Source: Pantoea ananatis LMG 2665 | Lineage (GTDB): Bacteria; Pseudomonadota; Gammaproteobacteria; Enterobacterales; Enterobacteriaceae | Length of the DNA: 64,000 nucleotides | Direction of reading: 5' to 3' | Assembly: GCF_000710035.2 (NCBI RefSeq) | Contig: NZ_JMJJ01000004.1 | Coordinates: 1,054,001 to 1,118,000 of the forward strand | Shown here: positions 42,083 to 51,604 of the stretch, piece after piece | Numbering within the stretch: the stretch's first letter is position 1 | Layout: each line of letters opens with the position of its first letter | Notes under the pieces: model-generated | Seen by the model: the letters and a program-made list of their open reading frames with translations, nothing else | Told to the model about the DNA's origin: nothing | Databases searched by the model: none | Made by a program: the position numbers and the translations under genes

Positions 42083-43582
42083 ATGGAACAGTATCGTTTA
42101 ATGATGCGCGGCATCAACAAAACCTACGGCAGCGCCGCAGCTTTACAAAATGTCGACTTTTTTGTGAAGCCCGGTGAAGTGCATGCCTTGATCGGTGAGA
42201 ATGGCGCGGGCAAATCTACGCTGCTAAACATTCTCTCCGGCGTGCGCGGCGCGGACAGTGGCGAAATCAGCGTCAACGGCCAGACGGTGCAGATGAAAAG
42301 CCCACTCAGCGCGCGTCATGCGGGGATCGCGATGATCCATCAGGAACTGCAGCATGTTCCAGAGCTCTCGGTCGCGCAGAATATGTTTCTGGGCCGCCCA
42401 CTGACCAAAGCAAAAGGCTGGTGGGTGGATAAAAAAGCCCAGCTGTCGCGTGCCGCGCTGATTCTGAAACGGCTCGATCCGACGATCGATCCCAACAGCC
42501 CGATTAAACATCTTAAGGTTTCGCAGCAGCAGATTGTCGAAATAGCCCGTGCGTTGCTGGATGACGCCAAAATCATCGCGATGGATGAGCCGACTTCCAG
42601 TCTGACGCCGCGCGAGTTTGACCGGCTGGCTGAACTGATCGCCGACCTCAAATCGCTGGGCGTCTCTTTAATCTATGTATCACATAAGATGAACGAGATT
42701 TTCAGAGTCTGTGACCGGGCGACGATCATGCGCGATGGCAAACAGGTTGGGGTGGTGAACATCTGCGATGAAGATGAAGAAAGCATCGTGGCTAAAATGG
42801 TCGGGCGCAAAATAGAACGGCTCGATCACAACGCCTTTGTCACCGCTCAGGAAGTATTACGCGTCGAAAATCTGGCGCGTAGCAATGAAATATCGCCCGC
42901 TAATTTTAGCGTCAACGCCGGGGAAGTGTTGGGCATTGCGGGGCTGGTCGGCGCAGGACGTACCGAGTTGCTTAAGCTGATTGCCGGTATCGACAGGCGC
43001 AGCAGCGGCACGGTGAAGGTCAATGGGTATTCCGTTCCAAACCATAATATCAGCGCGGCCATAAAAGCGGGGATTGGTCTGGTGCCGGAAGATCGTAAAA
43101 AAGAGGGGATCATTAAAGCCCGCCCGGTGAAAATGAATATGGCGCTGCCGTCCATGCGTCAGTTCACCCTGGGCGGCGTAATCAATAAGCAGCGGTTAAA
43201 CAGGGCAGCATATGAGGTGATGAGCGATCTTAAACTGCGCCCCATGGATATTGAGAAAACCATCGGTACGCTCAGTGGCGGTAATCAACAAAAAGTCATT
43301 ATCGGACGCTGGGTAGCCGCTGACGCAAAAGTCTTTTTATTCGATGAACCCACGCGCGGCATTGATATTGGTGCCAAGTCAGAAATCTATAATTTAATTG
43401 AACGACTGGCGAAGGCAGGTAAAGCCATTATTGTTGTCTCATCGGAAATGACGGAAATCATTCGTATCTCCGATCGTGTACTGGTGATGCGCGAAGGGAA
43501 AATAACCAAAGAGTTAAAGGGCGAGGCTATCACCGAAGACAATATTGCCCGTTTTGCCATTAAAGATCTTGAAACTGCCTGA
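42083..43582 (+). CDS. Sugar ABC transporter ATP-binding protein (RbsA-like)
   Basis: This 499-residue protein has two fused ATPase domains, as in RbsA/AlsA. The first has Walker A GENGAGKST and signature LKVSQQQIVEIARA before Walker B IIAMDEPTSSL. The second has the degenerate Walker A GLVGAGRTELLK and signature SGGNQQKVIIGRW, then LFDEPTRGIDIGAK. It powers import with the permease at 43612. The gap from the binding-protein gene is 16 bases, with GGAG present. All catalytic motifs of the first half are present, and the degeneracy in the second is normal. Confidence 0.93.
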   Translation: MEQYRLMMRGINKTYGSAAALQNVDFFVKPGEVHALIGENGAGKSTLLNILSGVRGADSGEISVNGQTVQMKSPLSARHAGIAMIHQELQHVPELSVAQNMFLGRPLTKAKGWWVDKKAQLSRAALILKRLDPTIDPNSPIKHLKVSQQQIVEIARALLDDAKIIAMDEPTSSLTPREFDRLAELIADLKSLGVSLIYVSHKMNEIFRVCDRATIMRDGKQVGVVNICDEDEESIVAKMVGRKIERLDHNAFVTAQEVLRVENLARSNEISPANFSVNAGEVLGIAGLVGAGRTELLKLIAGIDRRSSGTVKVNGYSVPNHNISAAIKAGIGLVPEDRKKEGIIKARPVKMNMALPSMRQFTLGGVINKQRLNRAAYEVMSDLKLRPMDIEKTIGTLSGGNQQKVIIGRWVAADAKVFLFDEPTRGIDIGAKSEIYNLIERLAKAGKAIIVVSSEMTEIIRISDRVLVMREGKITKELKGEAITEDNIARFAIKDLETA

Positions 43583-43611
43583 TCTAATACCTGTATATAA
43601 AGGCGATAACC

Positions 43612-44583
43612 ATGACGACTGAAACGAACATGCAGCCGGTGAGCCGCGCCTCTCCGCTGTTAAAATTTAATCTGCGCGATGCCGGCACGTTAATTGGATT
43701 ACTGATTATTGTGGTGACATTTTCTTTTCTGTCGCCGGTATTTTTTACCGTTCCGAATCTGCTCAATATTCTGCAGCAGTCCTCCATTAATGCCTTAATT
43801 GCGCTGGGCATGACGCTGGTGATCATTTCAGGCGGAATTGATTTATCGGTTGGGCCAACGGCTGCGCTCTCTGCCGTGTTGGGCGCCACGCTGATGGTGT
43901 CTGGCGTGCCGGTGCCGCTGGCCATCATGGCCACGCTTTGCGTCGGCGCAGTCAGCGGGATATTTAGCGGGACGCTTATCGCTTATGCCGGGCTGCAACC
44001 CTTTATCGTCACGCTGGGTGGCCTGTCGCTGTTTCGTGCTATTGCGCTGATCTCCACCGGCGGTAATCCCGTATTCGGTATTCCCATGTCGTTCCGTAGC
44101 CTGATCAACAGCACGGTGTTCGGCGTGCCCACGCCGATCGTCGTGGTCGCCGTGATTGCGCTGTGCCTCTGGACGGTCATGAATAAAACCCCGCTGGGAG
44201 AGTACATTCTGGCGATTGGCGGTAATGAAGAAGCGGCCCGCGTGGCAGGTGTGCCGGTTAAACGTACCAAAGTCACGGTTTACGTGATCTCTGGCATGCT
44301 GGCCTCTCTGGCGTCGCTGATTCTGATTGGCCGTCTGGGTGCGGCGGAACCCACCATCGGCAACCTGTGGGAGCTGGATGCCATTGCGGCCGCTGCCATC
44401 GGCGGTGCGTCACTGATGGGCGGCAAAGGCAGTATCTTTGGCACCCTGATTGGCGTGATTATTCTCGGGGCGTTACGTAACGGCCTGACCTTGCTTAATA
44501 TTCAGGCGTTTTATCAATTGCTCGCTACGGGTCTTATTATTATCATAGCGATGTTGATTGACCGAGCGACCCGAGGCAAGTAA
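43612..44583 (+). CDS. Sugar ABC transporter permease (RbsC-like)
   Basis: This 323-residue inner-membrane permease has about ten helices. Signature stretches are ALIALGMTLVIISGGIDLSV, GNEEAARVAGVPVKRTKVTVY (the ATPase-contacting loop) and AIAAAAIGGASLMGGKGSI. It forms the channel for the sugar importer. It ends by a one-base overlap with the RpiR gene (TAATG). The start has GGCGATAACC upstream, a moderate ribosome site. Confidence 0.92.
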   Translation: MTTETNMQPVSRASPLLKFNLRDAGTLIGLLIIVVTFSFLSPVFFTVPNLLNILQQSSINALIALGMTLVIISGGIDLSVGPTAALSAVLGATLMVSGVPVPLAIMATLCVGAVSGIFSGTLIAYAGLQPFIVTLGGLSLFRAIALISTGGNPVFGIPMSFRSLINSTVFGVPTPIVVVAVIALCLWTVMNKTPLGEYILAIGGNEEAARVAGVPVKRTKVTVYVISGMLASLASLILIGRLGAAEPTIGNLWELDAIAAAAIGGASLMGGKGSIFGTLIGVIILGALRNGLTLLNIQAFYQLLATGLIIIIAMLIDRATRGK

Positions 44584-45440
44584 TGAAGCAAGATCCGCGA
44601 GCCATTGGCGCTCAAATTCGTATGCGATTACCCCAACTGACGCCGTTAGAACGGCGAGTCATTGAGGCAATCATTGCCAGAACGGATATCACCGAACACA
44701 CGTCTTTAAAAGAGATTGCGCAGGAAAACGGCGTATCGGAAGCCATGATAGTTAAGATCACTAAAAAGCTTAACTTCACGGGGTTCAGGAATTTCAGAAG
44801 CAGTTTAATTTATTATAACGCCTCTGAAGTGGCAGGTTTACATGCGGAAATTGAGCCCGATGATTCATCGGAACAATTACTGGCAAAAGTCTTCAGAACA
44901 TCTATTCAGGCTATTGAAGAAACGTTGTCGATTTTAGATGTATCTGAATTTAACCGCGCAGCAGATATTATTTTTAAAGCGCGTCATATTGATCTTTATG
45001 CGGTAGGGGGATCGGCCACGGTTGCCCGCGATCTCTCCCACAAGATGCTGAAGATCGGCATTAAGTCCACCGCCTACGATGACGCCCATATTATGCTGAT
45101 GTCTGCCGCCGTGTTATCTGACGATGATGTCGTGATTGCGATTAGTCACTCCGGTGCGACGCGTGCTGTTAACGATCCGGTTAAATTAGCCGGACGTAAC
45201 GGTGCCAGAGTGATTGTGATTACGAATTACGCCGAGTCGCCTATTGCGCGTCATGCGCATGTGGTACTTAATTCAACTTCTCAGGGATCGCATCTGTTAG
45301 GTGAAAATGCCGCATCACGAATTGCCCAGCTGAATATACTGGATGCGCTGTTCGTGGCCATCGCGAAAAAGGATTTAACGCGTGCGGAGAAAAACCTGAT
45401 GAAAACCCAGCATGCGGTTCAGGATCTGCGGGAATTCTGA
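44583..45440 (+). CDS. RpiR/MurR-family sugar-phosphate-sensing regulator
   Basis: This 285-residue transcription factor has an N-terminal helix-turn-helix (about 20-75, TSLKEIAQENGVSEAMIVKI) and a C-terminal SIS domain (about 125-260) with YAVGGSATVARDLSHKM and VVIAISHSGATRAV that binds phosphosugar. It probably represses the operon until the sugar phosphate appears. It is inside the operon, overlapping the permease stop, so it is autoregulated. The candidate operator is at 39919-39936. Confidence 0.88.
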   Translation: MKQDPRAIGAQIRMRLPQLTPLERRVIEAIIARTDITEHTSLKEIAQENGVSEAMIVKITKKLNFTGFRNFRSSLIYYNASEVAGLHAEIEPDDSSEQLLAKVFRTSIQAIEETLSILDVSEFNRAADIIFKARHIDLYAVGGSATVARDLSHKMLKIGIKSTAYDDAHIMLMSAAVLSDDDVVIAISHSGATRAVNDPVKLAGRNGARVIVITNYAESPIARHAHVVLNSTSQGSHLLGENAASRIAQLNILDALFVAIAKKDLTRAEKNLMKTQHAVQDLREF

Positions 45441-45442
45441 GC

Positions 45443-46300
45443 ATGAGTAAAATTGCAGTTACCGGCAGTCTTCACTACGACATTATGCTGGATGCGCATC
45501 ATCGGCCTGAAAAAGGCGAAACGGTTATGGGAACCGCCTGCCACTACAAGTTTGGGGGCAAGGGCGGCAATCAGGCGATAGCGGCCGCAAAAGCAGGTGC
45601 AGATGTCCGTTTTATTGGTGCGGTAGGGGCCGATGAACAGGGCGCGTTTTTGCTGAAAACGCTGCGCCAGGCAGGGGTGAATACCGACGCGGTCACGAGG
45701 ATTGACGATATTGCGTCTGGCATGAGCGTTGCCATTACCGATGCTGAAGGCGATTACGGCGCGGTGGTGGTGTCCAACGCCAATCAACATATCGCTGCCG
45801 AGCCGTTCATGCAGGCCGGTTTCTGGCAGGATGTGTCCATGCTGGTGCTGCAGAATGAGGTGCCGGAAGCCATTAATCTGGTCGCGGCGCAGGCGGCGCG
45901 GCAGCAGCAGATTCCGGTGTGCATTAATGCGGCACCGGCCCGGCCACTCTCTCCCGAATTCGCGCGCTGCATTGATTTGCTGGTGGTGAATGGGGTTGAA
46001 GCCCGGGATATGACTGGCATCGCGGTGACCGATCTGGCCTCAGCCAGGCAGGCTGCAGCAGAGCTGGCACTGTGTTTTGACCGCGTGGTGGTGACTGCCG
46101 GAGAGCACGGTGTGGCCTTCAGTGAAGCAGGGGAAACGCAGGCTTTTCCTGCCCGTCAGGTCACGCTGGTCAGCACCCATGGCGCGGGCGACTGCTTCAT
46201 GGGCGTGCTGTGTCAGGCGCTTAACGCTGGCGATAAACTCGCGGGCGCGGTCGCTAAAGCCAACAATGCGGCGGCAGATCACGTTTCCCGCCCGGCCTGA
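45443..46300 (+). CDS. PfkB-family sugar kinase (ribokinase-like)
   Basis: This 285-residue carbohydrate kinase begins KIAVTGSLHYDI. The sugar site is KFGGKGGNQAIAAAKAGA and the catalytic anion hole is STHGAGDCFMG with Asp as base (usual motif DTxGAGD, here STHGAGD). It should phosphorylate the imported or isomerised sugar. It starts 2 bases after the RpiR gene and ends the operon at a symmetrical terminator. The substrate may be ribose-like or a ketose; this is not determined. Confidence 0.9.
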   Translation: MSKIAVTGSLHYDIMLDAHHRPEKGETVMGTACHYKFGGKGGNQAIAAAKAGADVRFIGAVGADEQGAFLLKTLRQAGVNTDAVTRIDDIASGMSVAITDAEGDYGAVVVSNANQHIAAEPFMQAGFWQDVSMLVLQNEVPEAINLVAAQAARQQQIPVCINAAPARPLSPEFARCIDLLVVNGVEARDMTGIAVTDLASARQAAAELALCFDRVVVTAGEHGVAFSEAGETQAFPARQVTLVSTHGAGDCFMGVLCQALNAGDKLAGAVAKANNAAADHVSRPA

Positions 46301-46305
46301 TAAAA

Positions 46306-46333
46306 AAAATGCAACGTCAGTGACGTTGCATTT
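46306..46333. terminator. Bidirectional terminator between the sugar operon and curA
   Basis: AAAATGCAACGTCA (46306-46319) and TGACGTTGCATTTT (46321-46334) are perfect 14-base arms separated by one base, with A and T runs on either side. It serves both convergent transcripts. Confidence 0.85.
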
Positions 46334-46350
46334 TGCCAGCCAGAGCGGGA

Positions 46351-47382
46351 TTACGAGGCCACTTTAACGACCGTTTTCCCAAAGTTTTTGCCGTTCAGCA
46401 TATCAATAAAGGCTTTAGGGGCATTTTCCAGGCCCTCAATGACGTGCTCGCGATATTGAATTTTCTTGCTCTCCACCAGCGGGGTCATGGCTTTCAGGAA
46501 CTCCGGATAGCGATCGCCGTAGTCCTGGAAAATAATGAAACCCTGCATGCGAATACGGCGTTTCAAAATGCCTGCCATAATCAGCGAGGTTCTGTCCGGA
46601 CCGGCAGGCAGCTCTTTCTGGCTGTAGGCGGAAACCAGCCCACAGACCGGCACGCGCGCGGCAGTGTTCAACAGCGGGAACACGGCATCGAATACTTTAC
46701 CGCCCACGTTTTCGAAATAGATATCAATACCGTCCGGGCAGGCGTTTTTCAGCTGCTCTTCGAAGTCCTGACTGTGGTGATCGATACAGGCATCGAACCC
46801 CAGATTTTCAACGGCATGGCGGCATTTCTCTTCACCACCAGCCACGCCTACCACGCGGCAGCCTTTCATTTTACCTAACTGGCCCACGGTGGCGCCCACA
46901 GGACCCGTTGCGGCGGCAACCACAAGGGTTTCACCTTCTTTCGGCTGACCGATATCCATTAACCCCATATAGGCCGTAAAGCCGGGCATACCGAGAATAC
47001 CCAGCGCCCAGGAAGGATGGGGCAGATCGTTATCAAGGCGGGCAACATCGTCACCTCTGGAAACGGCATATTCCTGCCAGCCGCTCTGTGAAAGAACCCA
47101 GTCGCCTTCTTTAAACTCACCGTTTTTTGATGCGACGACCTGACAGACCGTACCGCCTACCATCGGCTGATCCAGCTCTGCCGGTGGCGCGTAAGATTTT
47201 CCCTCGTCCATGCGTCCACGCATGTAAGGGTCGAGTGACAGATAAATCGTCCGCAGTAAGATCTCGCCCTCTTTGATCTCAGGCGTTGGCTGCGCAACAT
47301 AACGGAAATTATCTTCCGTTGGTTCACCCTGTGGGCGTGAAGCCAAAAGCCAGGCGTGATTTGTTGTCGATTGTTCAGTCAT
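46351..47382 (-). CDS. curA: NADPH-dependent enone reductase CurA (YncB)
   Basis: This 343-residue medium-chain reductase lacks zinc ligands. It matches E. coli CurA/YncB in LSLDPYMRGRMDE near residue 50 and GMPGFTAYMGL and AAATGPVGATVGQLGK for NADPH binding. FENVGGKVFDAVFP completes the fold. It reduces the C=C of curcumin and other enones. The gene is alone, convergent with the sugar operon, and has AAGGACGACACT upstream. It is cytoplasmic. Confidence 0.88.
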   Translation of the reverse strand: MTEQSTTNHAWLLASRPQGEPTEDNFRYVAQPTPEIKEGEILLRTIYLSLDPYMRGRMDEGKSYAPPAELDQPMVGGTVCQVVASKNGEFKEGDWVLSQSGWQEYAVSRGDDVARLDNDLPHPSWALGILGMPGFTAYMGLMDIGQPKEGETLVVAAATGPVGATVGQLGKMKGCRVVGVAGGEEKCRHAVENLGFDACIDHHSQDFEEQLKNACPDGIDIYFENVGGKVFDAVFPLLNTAARVPVCGLVSAYSQKELPAGPDRTSLIMAGILKRRIRMQGFIIFQDYGDRYPEFLKAMTPLVESKKIQYREHVIEGLENAPKAFIDMLNGKNFGKTVVKVAS

Positions 47383-47753
47383 AGTGTCGTCCTTTGCATG
47401 GGCAAACCGCTGAGGCTTGCCGGGAATGAATGGCTAAAGTGTAGATGAGTGAAAAAAGCATGCTTAACCCTGCTGGCTGTTAACCTGCCGGCGGGAAAGG
47501 GTCAGAAGGGCGCGCCACTAAGCGCAGCGCCTCTTTTACGGGGCATTCGGATTGCTCTGAATCCACGGCGCGGAGGCGGTGGTGCGAGTGCACTGCGCCG
47601 GTTGGCGGCTGTTTTTGCAGGAGATGATGGCGGCCGTCATCGAACGCATCCTTTGCAGGATTGGCTTTCGCGTGTGCCGGGGTGAATGATCAGCGACAGC
47701 GGCGAGAGCAGGGGATCTGCAGCGCCACAACTTTCGTGGCGCTGGCGGAAAGC
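47383..47753. other. Intergenic region with one hairpin
   Basis: No convincing gene is seen in these 371 bases. A perfect hairpin AGCGCCAC-N7-GTGGCGCT at 47721-47743 lies just past the stop of the FAD oxidoreductase gene and could mark its transcript end, though no T-run follows. Confidence 0.4.
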
Positions 47754-48875
47754 TTAACTGAACCTTTCCGGGCGGAAAGCGGCAAGCATGGGATGTTTCG
47801 CACCGTGGAGCATTTCTTCCGTAAGAAGCTCGCCCAGGATCAGCGCCAGGGTTGCGCCTGAATGGGTGAAGGCGACAAAACATCCCGGTACTTTCTCTAA
47901 TTCGCCCACCACGGGTTCTCCATCACCCGGAACAGGCTTCAGCCCGATTTTCCAGCTTCTGGCTTCGAGCGATGCGCCATCGCCAATCAGTTTCCCCGCC
48001 TCCGTCATTAACTCACGGATAACCGATTGATCAATACTGTACTGACCATCGGCATGTGCAACGATATCCTCTTCGTACCAGTCATGATCGACCGCCAGCG
48101 TGTTTCCCGGATTAGGCCGTATTGCTGCACGTGGGGTGTTCATCACCACCTGCAGCGCATGATCCTGTGCGGTGCTGGTGACCAGCATGGAGACAGGGGA
48201 CGCGTTTGGAATACGCACCCCGAGCGGGGCAATGACCTCTGGTGTCCAGGGGCCGCAGGCGACGAGCACCTGGTCTGCATGGAATTCGCCCCGTTTCTCG
48301 CTGCGTACGCCCGTCGCCCGTCCGGCGGCCGTCAGCACGCTTGCTTTTCCCGCGTGCTCGATAACTTCGCCTCCTGATGCCTTGAATGCCTCAATGAGAT
48401 GGTCCATAAGATGGGGCAGACTGACCCAACCTTCACCGGGATTAGCAATGGCTACGCTGGCGAGCGCGGTGCTGTTCACCTGAGGATCAACCTGATTCAC
48501 TGTGGTTCGATCGAGAAGATGAGATGCGTAGCCATGCGCTTTTTCATAATCATGGCGTGCTTTTGTCCCGGCATCATCGTCTGCAGCCCAGAACAGCGCG
48601 CCATCGAAACGCAACCAGTCGCGATCGGGATAGCGCGCAAACAGGGTCCGGTATCGATCAATACCGGCCATTCTTAACGCATGATAAGGTTGCGAACGTT
48701 CACCGGCAGAGTTGAGCCAGGACAGTGAACGTCCCGAGGCACCTGAACAGAGTTCGGCTTCGGTGACCAGCGTGACGTTGGCCCCGGCGCTGACCAGTTG
48801 CCATGCCGCAGATACACCCAGGATACCGCCGCCCAGCACAACAACGCGTTTGACCTCAGATTTTTCAGTCATCAT
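47754..48875 (-). CDS. FAD-dependent amino-acid oxidoreductase (DadA/DAO-like)
   Basis: This 373-residue flavoprotein has a Rossmann ADP-binding start VVVLGGGILGVSAAWQLVSAG and SGASGRSLSWLNSAG, typical of D-amino-acid or N-methyl amino-acid oxidases. Later CGPWTPEV and C-terminal GCFVAFTHSGATLALILG complete the DAO fold. It should oxidise a secondary or D-amine. It is the last gene of the ABC operon, downstream of the Gfo/Idh gene after 28 bases. AAGGA lies upstream; a second Met three bases later is an equal start. Confidence 0.85.
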   Translation of the reverse strand: MMTEKSEVKRVVVLGGGILGVSAAWQLVSAGANVTLVTEAELCSGASGRSLSWLNSAGERSQPYHALRMAGIDRYRTLFARYPDRDWLRFDGALFWAADDDAGTKARHDYEKAHGYASHLLDRTTVNQVDPQVNSTALASVAIANPGEGWVSLPHLMDHLIEAFKASGGEVIEHAGKASVLTAAGRATGVRSEKRGEFHADQVLVACGPWTPEVIAPLGVRIPNASPVSMLVTSTAQDHALQVVMNTPRAAIRPNPGNTLAVDHDWYEEDIVAHADGQYSIDQSVIRELMTEAGKLIGDGASLEARSWKIGLKPVPGDGEPVVGELEKVPGCFVAFTHSGATLALILGELLTEEMLHGAKHPMLAAFRPERFS

Positions 48876-48903
48876 TGATTCCTTCTGTTAAACGTTTCGC
48901 CAG

Positions 48904-49977
48904 TCAGGCCAAACGTACGTGGTTTTGCCGATGGAGTTGATCGATAAGCGTCAGTACCGCAAGCGCCTCATCCGTCTCAACAGGCAGAGGGCCGCCATGT
49001 AAAAGTGCCCGGGCAAGCAGCTGATAAAATGCAGGATAGTTACCGCGTTGCATGACAACGGCATCGCTTTCGCCCGCTGTGCCTGCTCTGGCAGATTTTT
49101 CGGGCGGCGTAACGCCGTACTGGCTGTCAGTTGGTGACAAGCCCGCGGCAAGCTGGAGTTCCTGATTATCCAGCCCCCAGTGGGTAAAACCGCGTTTGCT
49201 GCCCAGCAGATGGAAGCGCGGCGCATTCAGTGCGGCCTGACCATTCATCCACAACCGTGAACGTACGCCGTTTTTATGCAGTAAGGAGACAAAGCAATCT
49301 TCATCGCTGTCCGACTGCTGCCCTGAATAGCGGGCCAGCTCGGCACTGGCTTCCTGTACGGGGCCAAATAACTGCATGGCCTGGTCAATCAGATGACTGC
49401 CCAAATCCAGCAGCAGGCCGCCACCTTGTTCAAGTGAAACGCTGTCACGCCAGTTACCAAAGCCTTCAGGTCGCCACCACTCAAAGCGGGACTCAAAACT
49501 TCTAACCGTGCCAAATGCCGCTTCCTGCACCAGATGTTTAAGCGTCAGAAAATCCCCATCCCAGCGGCGATTGTGAAAGACCGTCAGTCGCGTATTGGCC
49601 TGTCGGGCGGCGGCAATCATTGCCTCTGCCGCCGCCGCGTCAGGTGCGAAGGGCTTGTCCACCACCAGATGCAGACCGCGGCGGATCGCCGCTAAAGCCT
49701 GATCGCGATGCTGGGCGGGAGGCGTGGCCAGCACAACAAGGTCCAGGGCGACTTCTCCGCTGTCGATAAGCTGCAGCAGTGAGGGCCAGTCCGGCACTAT
49801 TCTTGCCTGCGGATAGCGCTGCTGTGCCGCTGCCACGCGTTGGGGATCCTGGCTGACGATGACCACAAGCCGGTAATCTGCATTATGCGAAATCAGCGGG
49901 GCGTGAAAAACACTCCCCGCAATACCAAAACCCACCAGCGCCGTGCGAACGGGGCCTGAAACGTGATGATGTGCCAT
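48904..49977 (-). CDS. Gfo/Idh/MocA-family NAD(P) oxidoreductase
   Basis: This 357-residue dehydrogenase has a Rossmann domain TALVGFGIAGSVFHAPLIS, the family motif VVDKPFAPDAAAAEAM (the EKP motif reads DKP here) and the C-terminal half with LLDLGSHLIDQAMQLFG. It belongs to the YdgJ-like branch of the Gfo/Idh/MocA family, whose members oxidise sugars, polyols or rhizopine-type inosamines. It overlaps the ATPase gene stop by one base (49977) and is in the operon with the FAD enzyme. The pair could act sequentially on an N-substituted amino acid; this is inference. Confidence 0.85.
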   Translation of the reverse strand: MAHHHVSGPVRTALVGFGIAGSVFHAPLISHNADYRLVVIVSQDPQRVAAAQQRYPQARIVPDWPSLLQLIDSGEVALDLVVLATPPAQHRDQALAAIRRGLHLVVDKPFAPDAAAAEAMIAAARQANTRLTVFHNRRWDGDFLTLKHLVQEAAFGTVRSFESRFEWWRPEGFGNWRDSVSLEQGGGLLLDLGSHLIDQAMQLFGPVQEASAELARYSGQQSDSDEDCFVSLLHKNGVRSRLWMNGQAALNAPRFHLLGSKRGFTHWGLDNQELQLAAGLSPTDSQYGVTPPEKSARAGTAGESDAVVMQRGNYPAFYQLLARALLHGGPLPVETDEALAVLTLIDQLHRQNHVRLA

Positions 49978-50723
49978 TAGAGCACCTCCGATAAAAAACG
50001 CTGTAAACGTGCAGACTGCGGACGTTCGAACAGTTGCTCGGGCGTGCCGGCTTCGACAATTTCGCCTTCATCCATAAACACCACCTGATCGGCAACCCGA
50101 CGGGCAAATCCCATTTCATGGGTGACTACCACCATCGTCATGCCGCGCTGGCAGAGTTCGGCCATTAACGTCAGGACGCCTTTCACCAGCTCCGGATCGA
50201 GCGCCGAGGTTGCTTCATCAAACAGCATCACTTCGGGCTCCATCGCCAATGCACGCGCGATAGCCACACGTTGTTGCTGACCACCGGAAAGGTCGCGGGG
50301 GCGATGATCGGTACGTTGCGCTAATCCCACTTCGGCCAGACGTTGCAGGGCAATAGCCTGTGCCTCCGCTTTAGAGCGGCCTTGTACTTTCCAGGGGGCC
50401 AGCGCCACGTTTTCCAGCGCGCTGTGATCGGGAAACAGGTTAAAGTGTTGAAACACCATGCCGATGCGTAAACGCAGTGCATCGGGTTTGTCCTTTAATA
50501 CCGAACGGCCGGCAAGCAACACATCGCCGCTCTTGGGTTCGTGCAGCCGGTTAATGCCCCGCAGCAAGGTTGACTTTCCCGACCCGGAAGGGCCGATGAT
50601 GCAGGTGGTGGTGCCGGGCGCGACGGTTAACGACACATTGCGTAGCACTTCAATCGGGCCATAAGCCAGGGTCAGGTTACGCAGCTCAAGGCTGGCACCA
50701 TGAAAAGCAGAAGACGTTGCCAT
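49977..50723 (-). CDS. Polar amino-acid ABC transporter ATPase (GlnQ/HisP type)
   Basis: This 248-residue ATPase has Walker [10 protein letters not shown], signature [15 protein letters not shown] and Walker [15 protein letters not shown], followed by [17 protein letters not shown], the HisP-type switch. It drives import with the permease at 50725. The permease stop lies 1 base before its start, and it overlaps the next gene by one base, so the genes are translationally coupled. The motifs are intact. Confidence 0.92.
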   Translation of the reverse strand: MATSSAFHGASLELRNLTLAYGPIEVLRNVSLTVAPGTTTCIIGPSGSGKSTLLRGINRLHEPKSGDVLLAGRSVLKDKPDALRLRIGMVFQHFNLFPDHSALENVALAPWKVQGRSKAEAQAIALQRLAEVGLAQRTDHRPRDLSGGQQQRVAIARALAMEPEVMLFDEATSALDPELVKGVLTLMAELCQRGMTMVVVTHEMGFARRVADQVVFMDEGEIVEAGTPEQLFERPQSARLQRFLSEVL

Positions 50724-50724
50724 A

Positions 50725-51531
50725 TCAGTGTCCTTGTCCGCTGGTCAGCGAGGCCGTGGGTGCCACCGCCCGTTTCACATCGACTTCATCAATTTCCTTC
50801 AGACCACTCTGAGGAGCTGAAGCACGTCGGCGTCCGGTGCGGTAACGAACATCAATATGGTTTACCGCATGGGTGAGTGGCACAGTAATCACCAGATAAA
50901 ACAGGCCAGCCAGCATCAGGGGAGAAAGATTACCGCTCAGTACTGCCGCGTCCTGACCAACCCTGAACAGCTCTCGCTGACTGCTCATCAGCCCCAGTAA
51001 ATAGACCAGTGAAGAGTCTTTGATGATGGCGATAAACTGGTTAACGATGGCGGGCAGTACGCGCCGAATCCCCTGTGGAATGATCACCAGCCGCATTGCC
51101 CGGCCATAACTCATCCCCAGCGCCCGACAGGCTTCCATCTGTCCCTGTTCGATGCTCTGAATGCCTGAACGAAAGATTTCGCCCATATAGGCACTTGCGA
51201 TCAGGCTCAGCGCAAAGATGCCGAGTGGATAAGGCGTGGGGCCGAACAGCTGATAACTGAAACGCGCAAGCCCCTGACCAATAAGTAAAATGGTGAGGAT
51301 AGAGGGCAAGCCGCGAAACAAATCGGTATAAAGCCGGGCCGGTATGCGCAGCCAGCGCGACGGTGAGATCCCCATCAGCGCCAGGATCAGACCAAACAAG
51401 GTGCCAAGCAGCGTGGCCGCGACTGAGATGATAAGGGTATTAACCAGACCTGTTGCCAGCAGCTGCGGCAGAACGTCCATCATCGCAGGGATATCGAAGA
51501 AGGTACGCGAAAGAATAGTGATCAGATCCAT
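50725..51531 (-). CDS. Polar amino-acid ABC transporter permease (HisM/GlnP type)
   Basis: This 268-residue permease has about five hydrophobic helices. The EAA loop [21 protein letters not shown] and [19 protein letters not shown] are the ATPase-contacting segments. It has a hydrophilic C-terminal extension of about 40 residues ([20 protein letters not shown] onward) beyond the usual length. It is cotranscribed with the binding protein upstream and ATPase downstream. It carries an amino-acid-like solute. Confidence 0.9.
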   Translation of the reverse strand: MDLITILSRTFFDIPAMMDVLPQLLATGLVNTLIISVAATLLGTLFGLILALMGISPSRWLRIPARLYTDLFRGLPSILTILLIGQGLARFSYQLFGPTPYPLGIFALSLIASAYMGEIFRSGIQSIEQGQMEACRALGMSYGRAMRLVIIPQGIRRVLPAIVNQFIAIIKDSSLVYLLGLMSSQRELFRVGQDAAVLSGNLSPLMLAGLFYLVITVPLTHAVNHIDVRYRTGRRRASAPQSGLKEIDEVDVKRAVAPTASLTSGQGH

Positions 51532-51604
51532 AGCCGACTCTCTGTTGCGGGTGACAGGCCGAGCCCATCACCGGATGCATTCACACGCACAGGATGCGCG
51601 GGGA

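Noticed and set aside
47449-47685. A 78-codon frame after curA
   Set aside because: Arg/Gly-rich composition, no ribosome site and no motif; judged non-coding.
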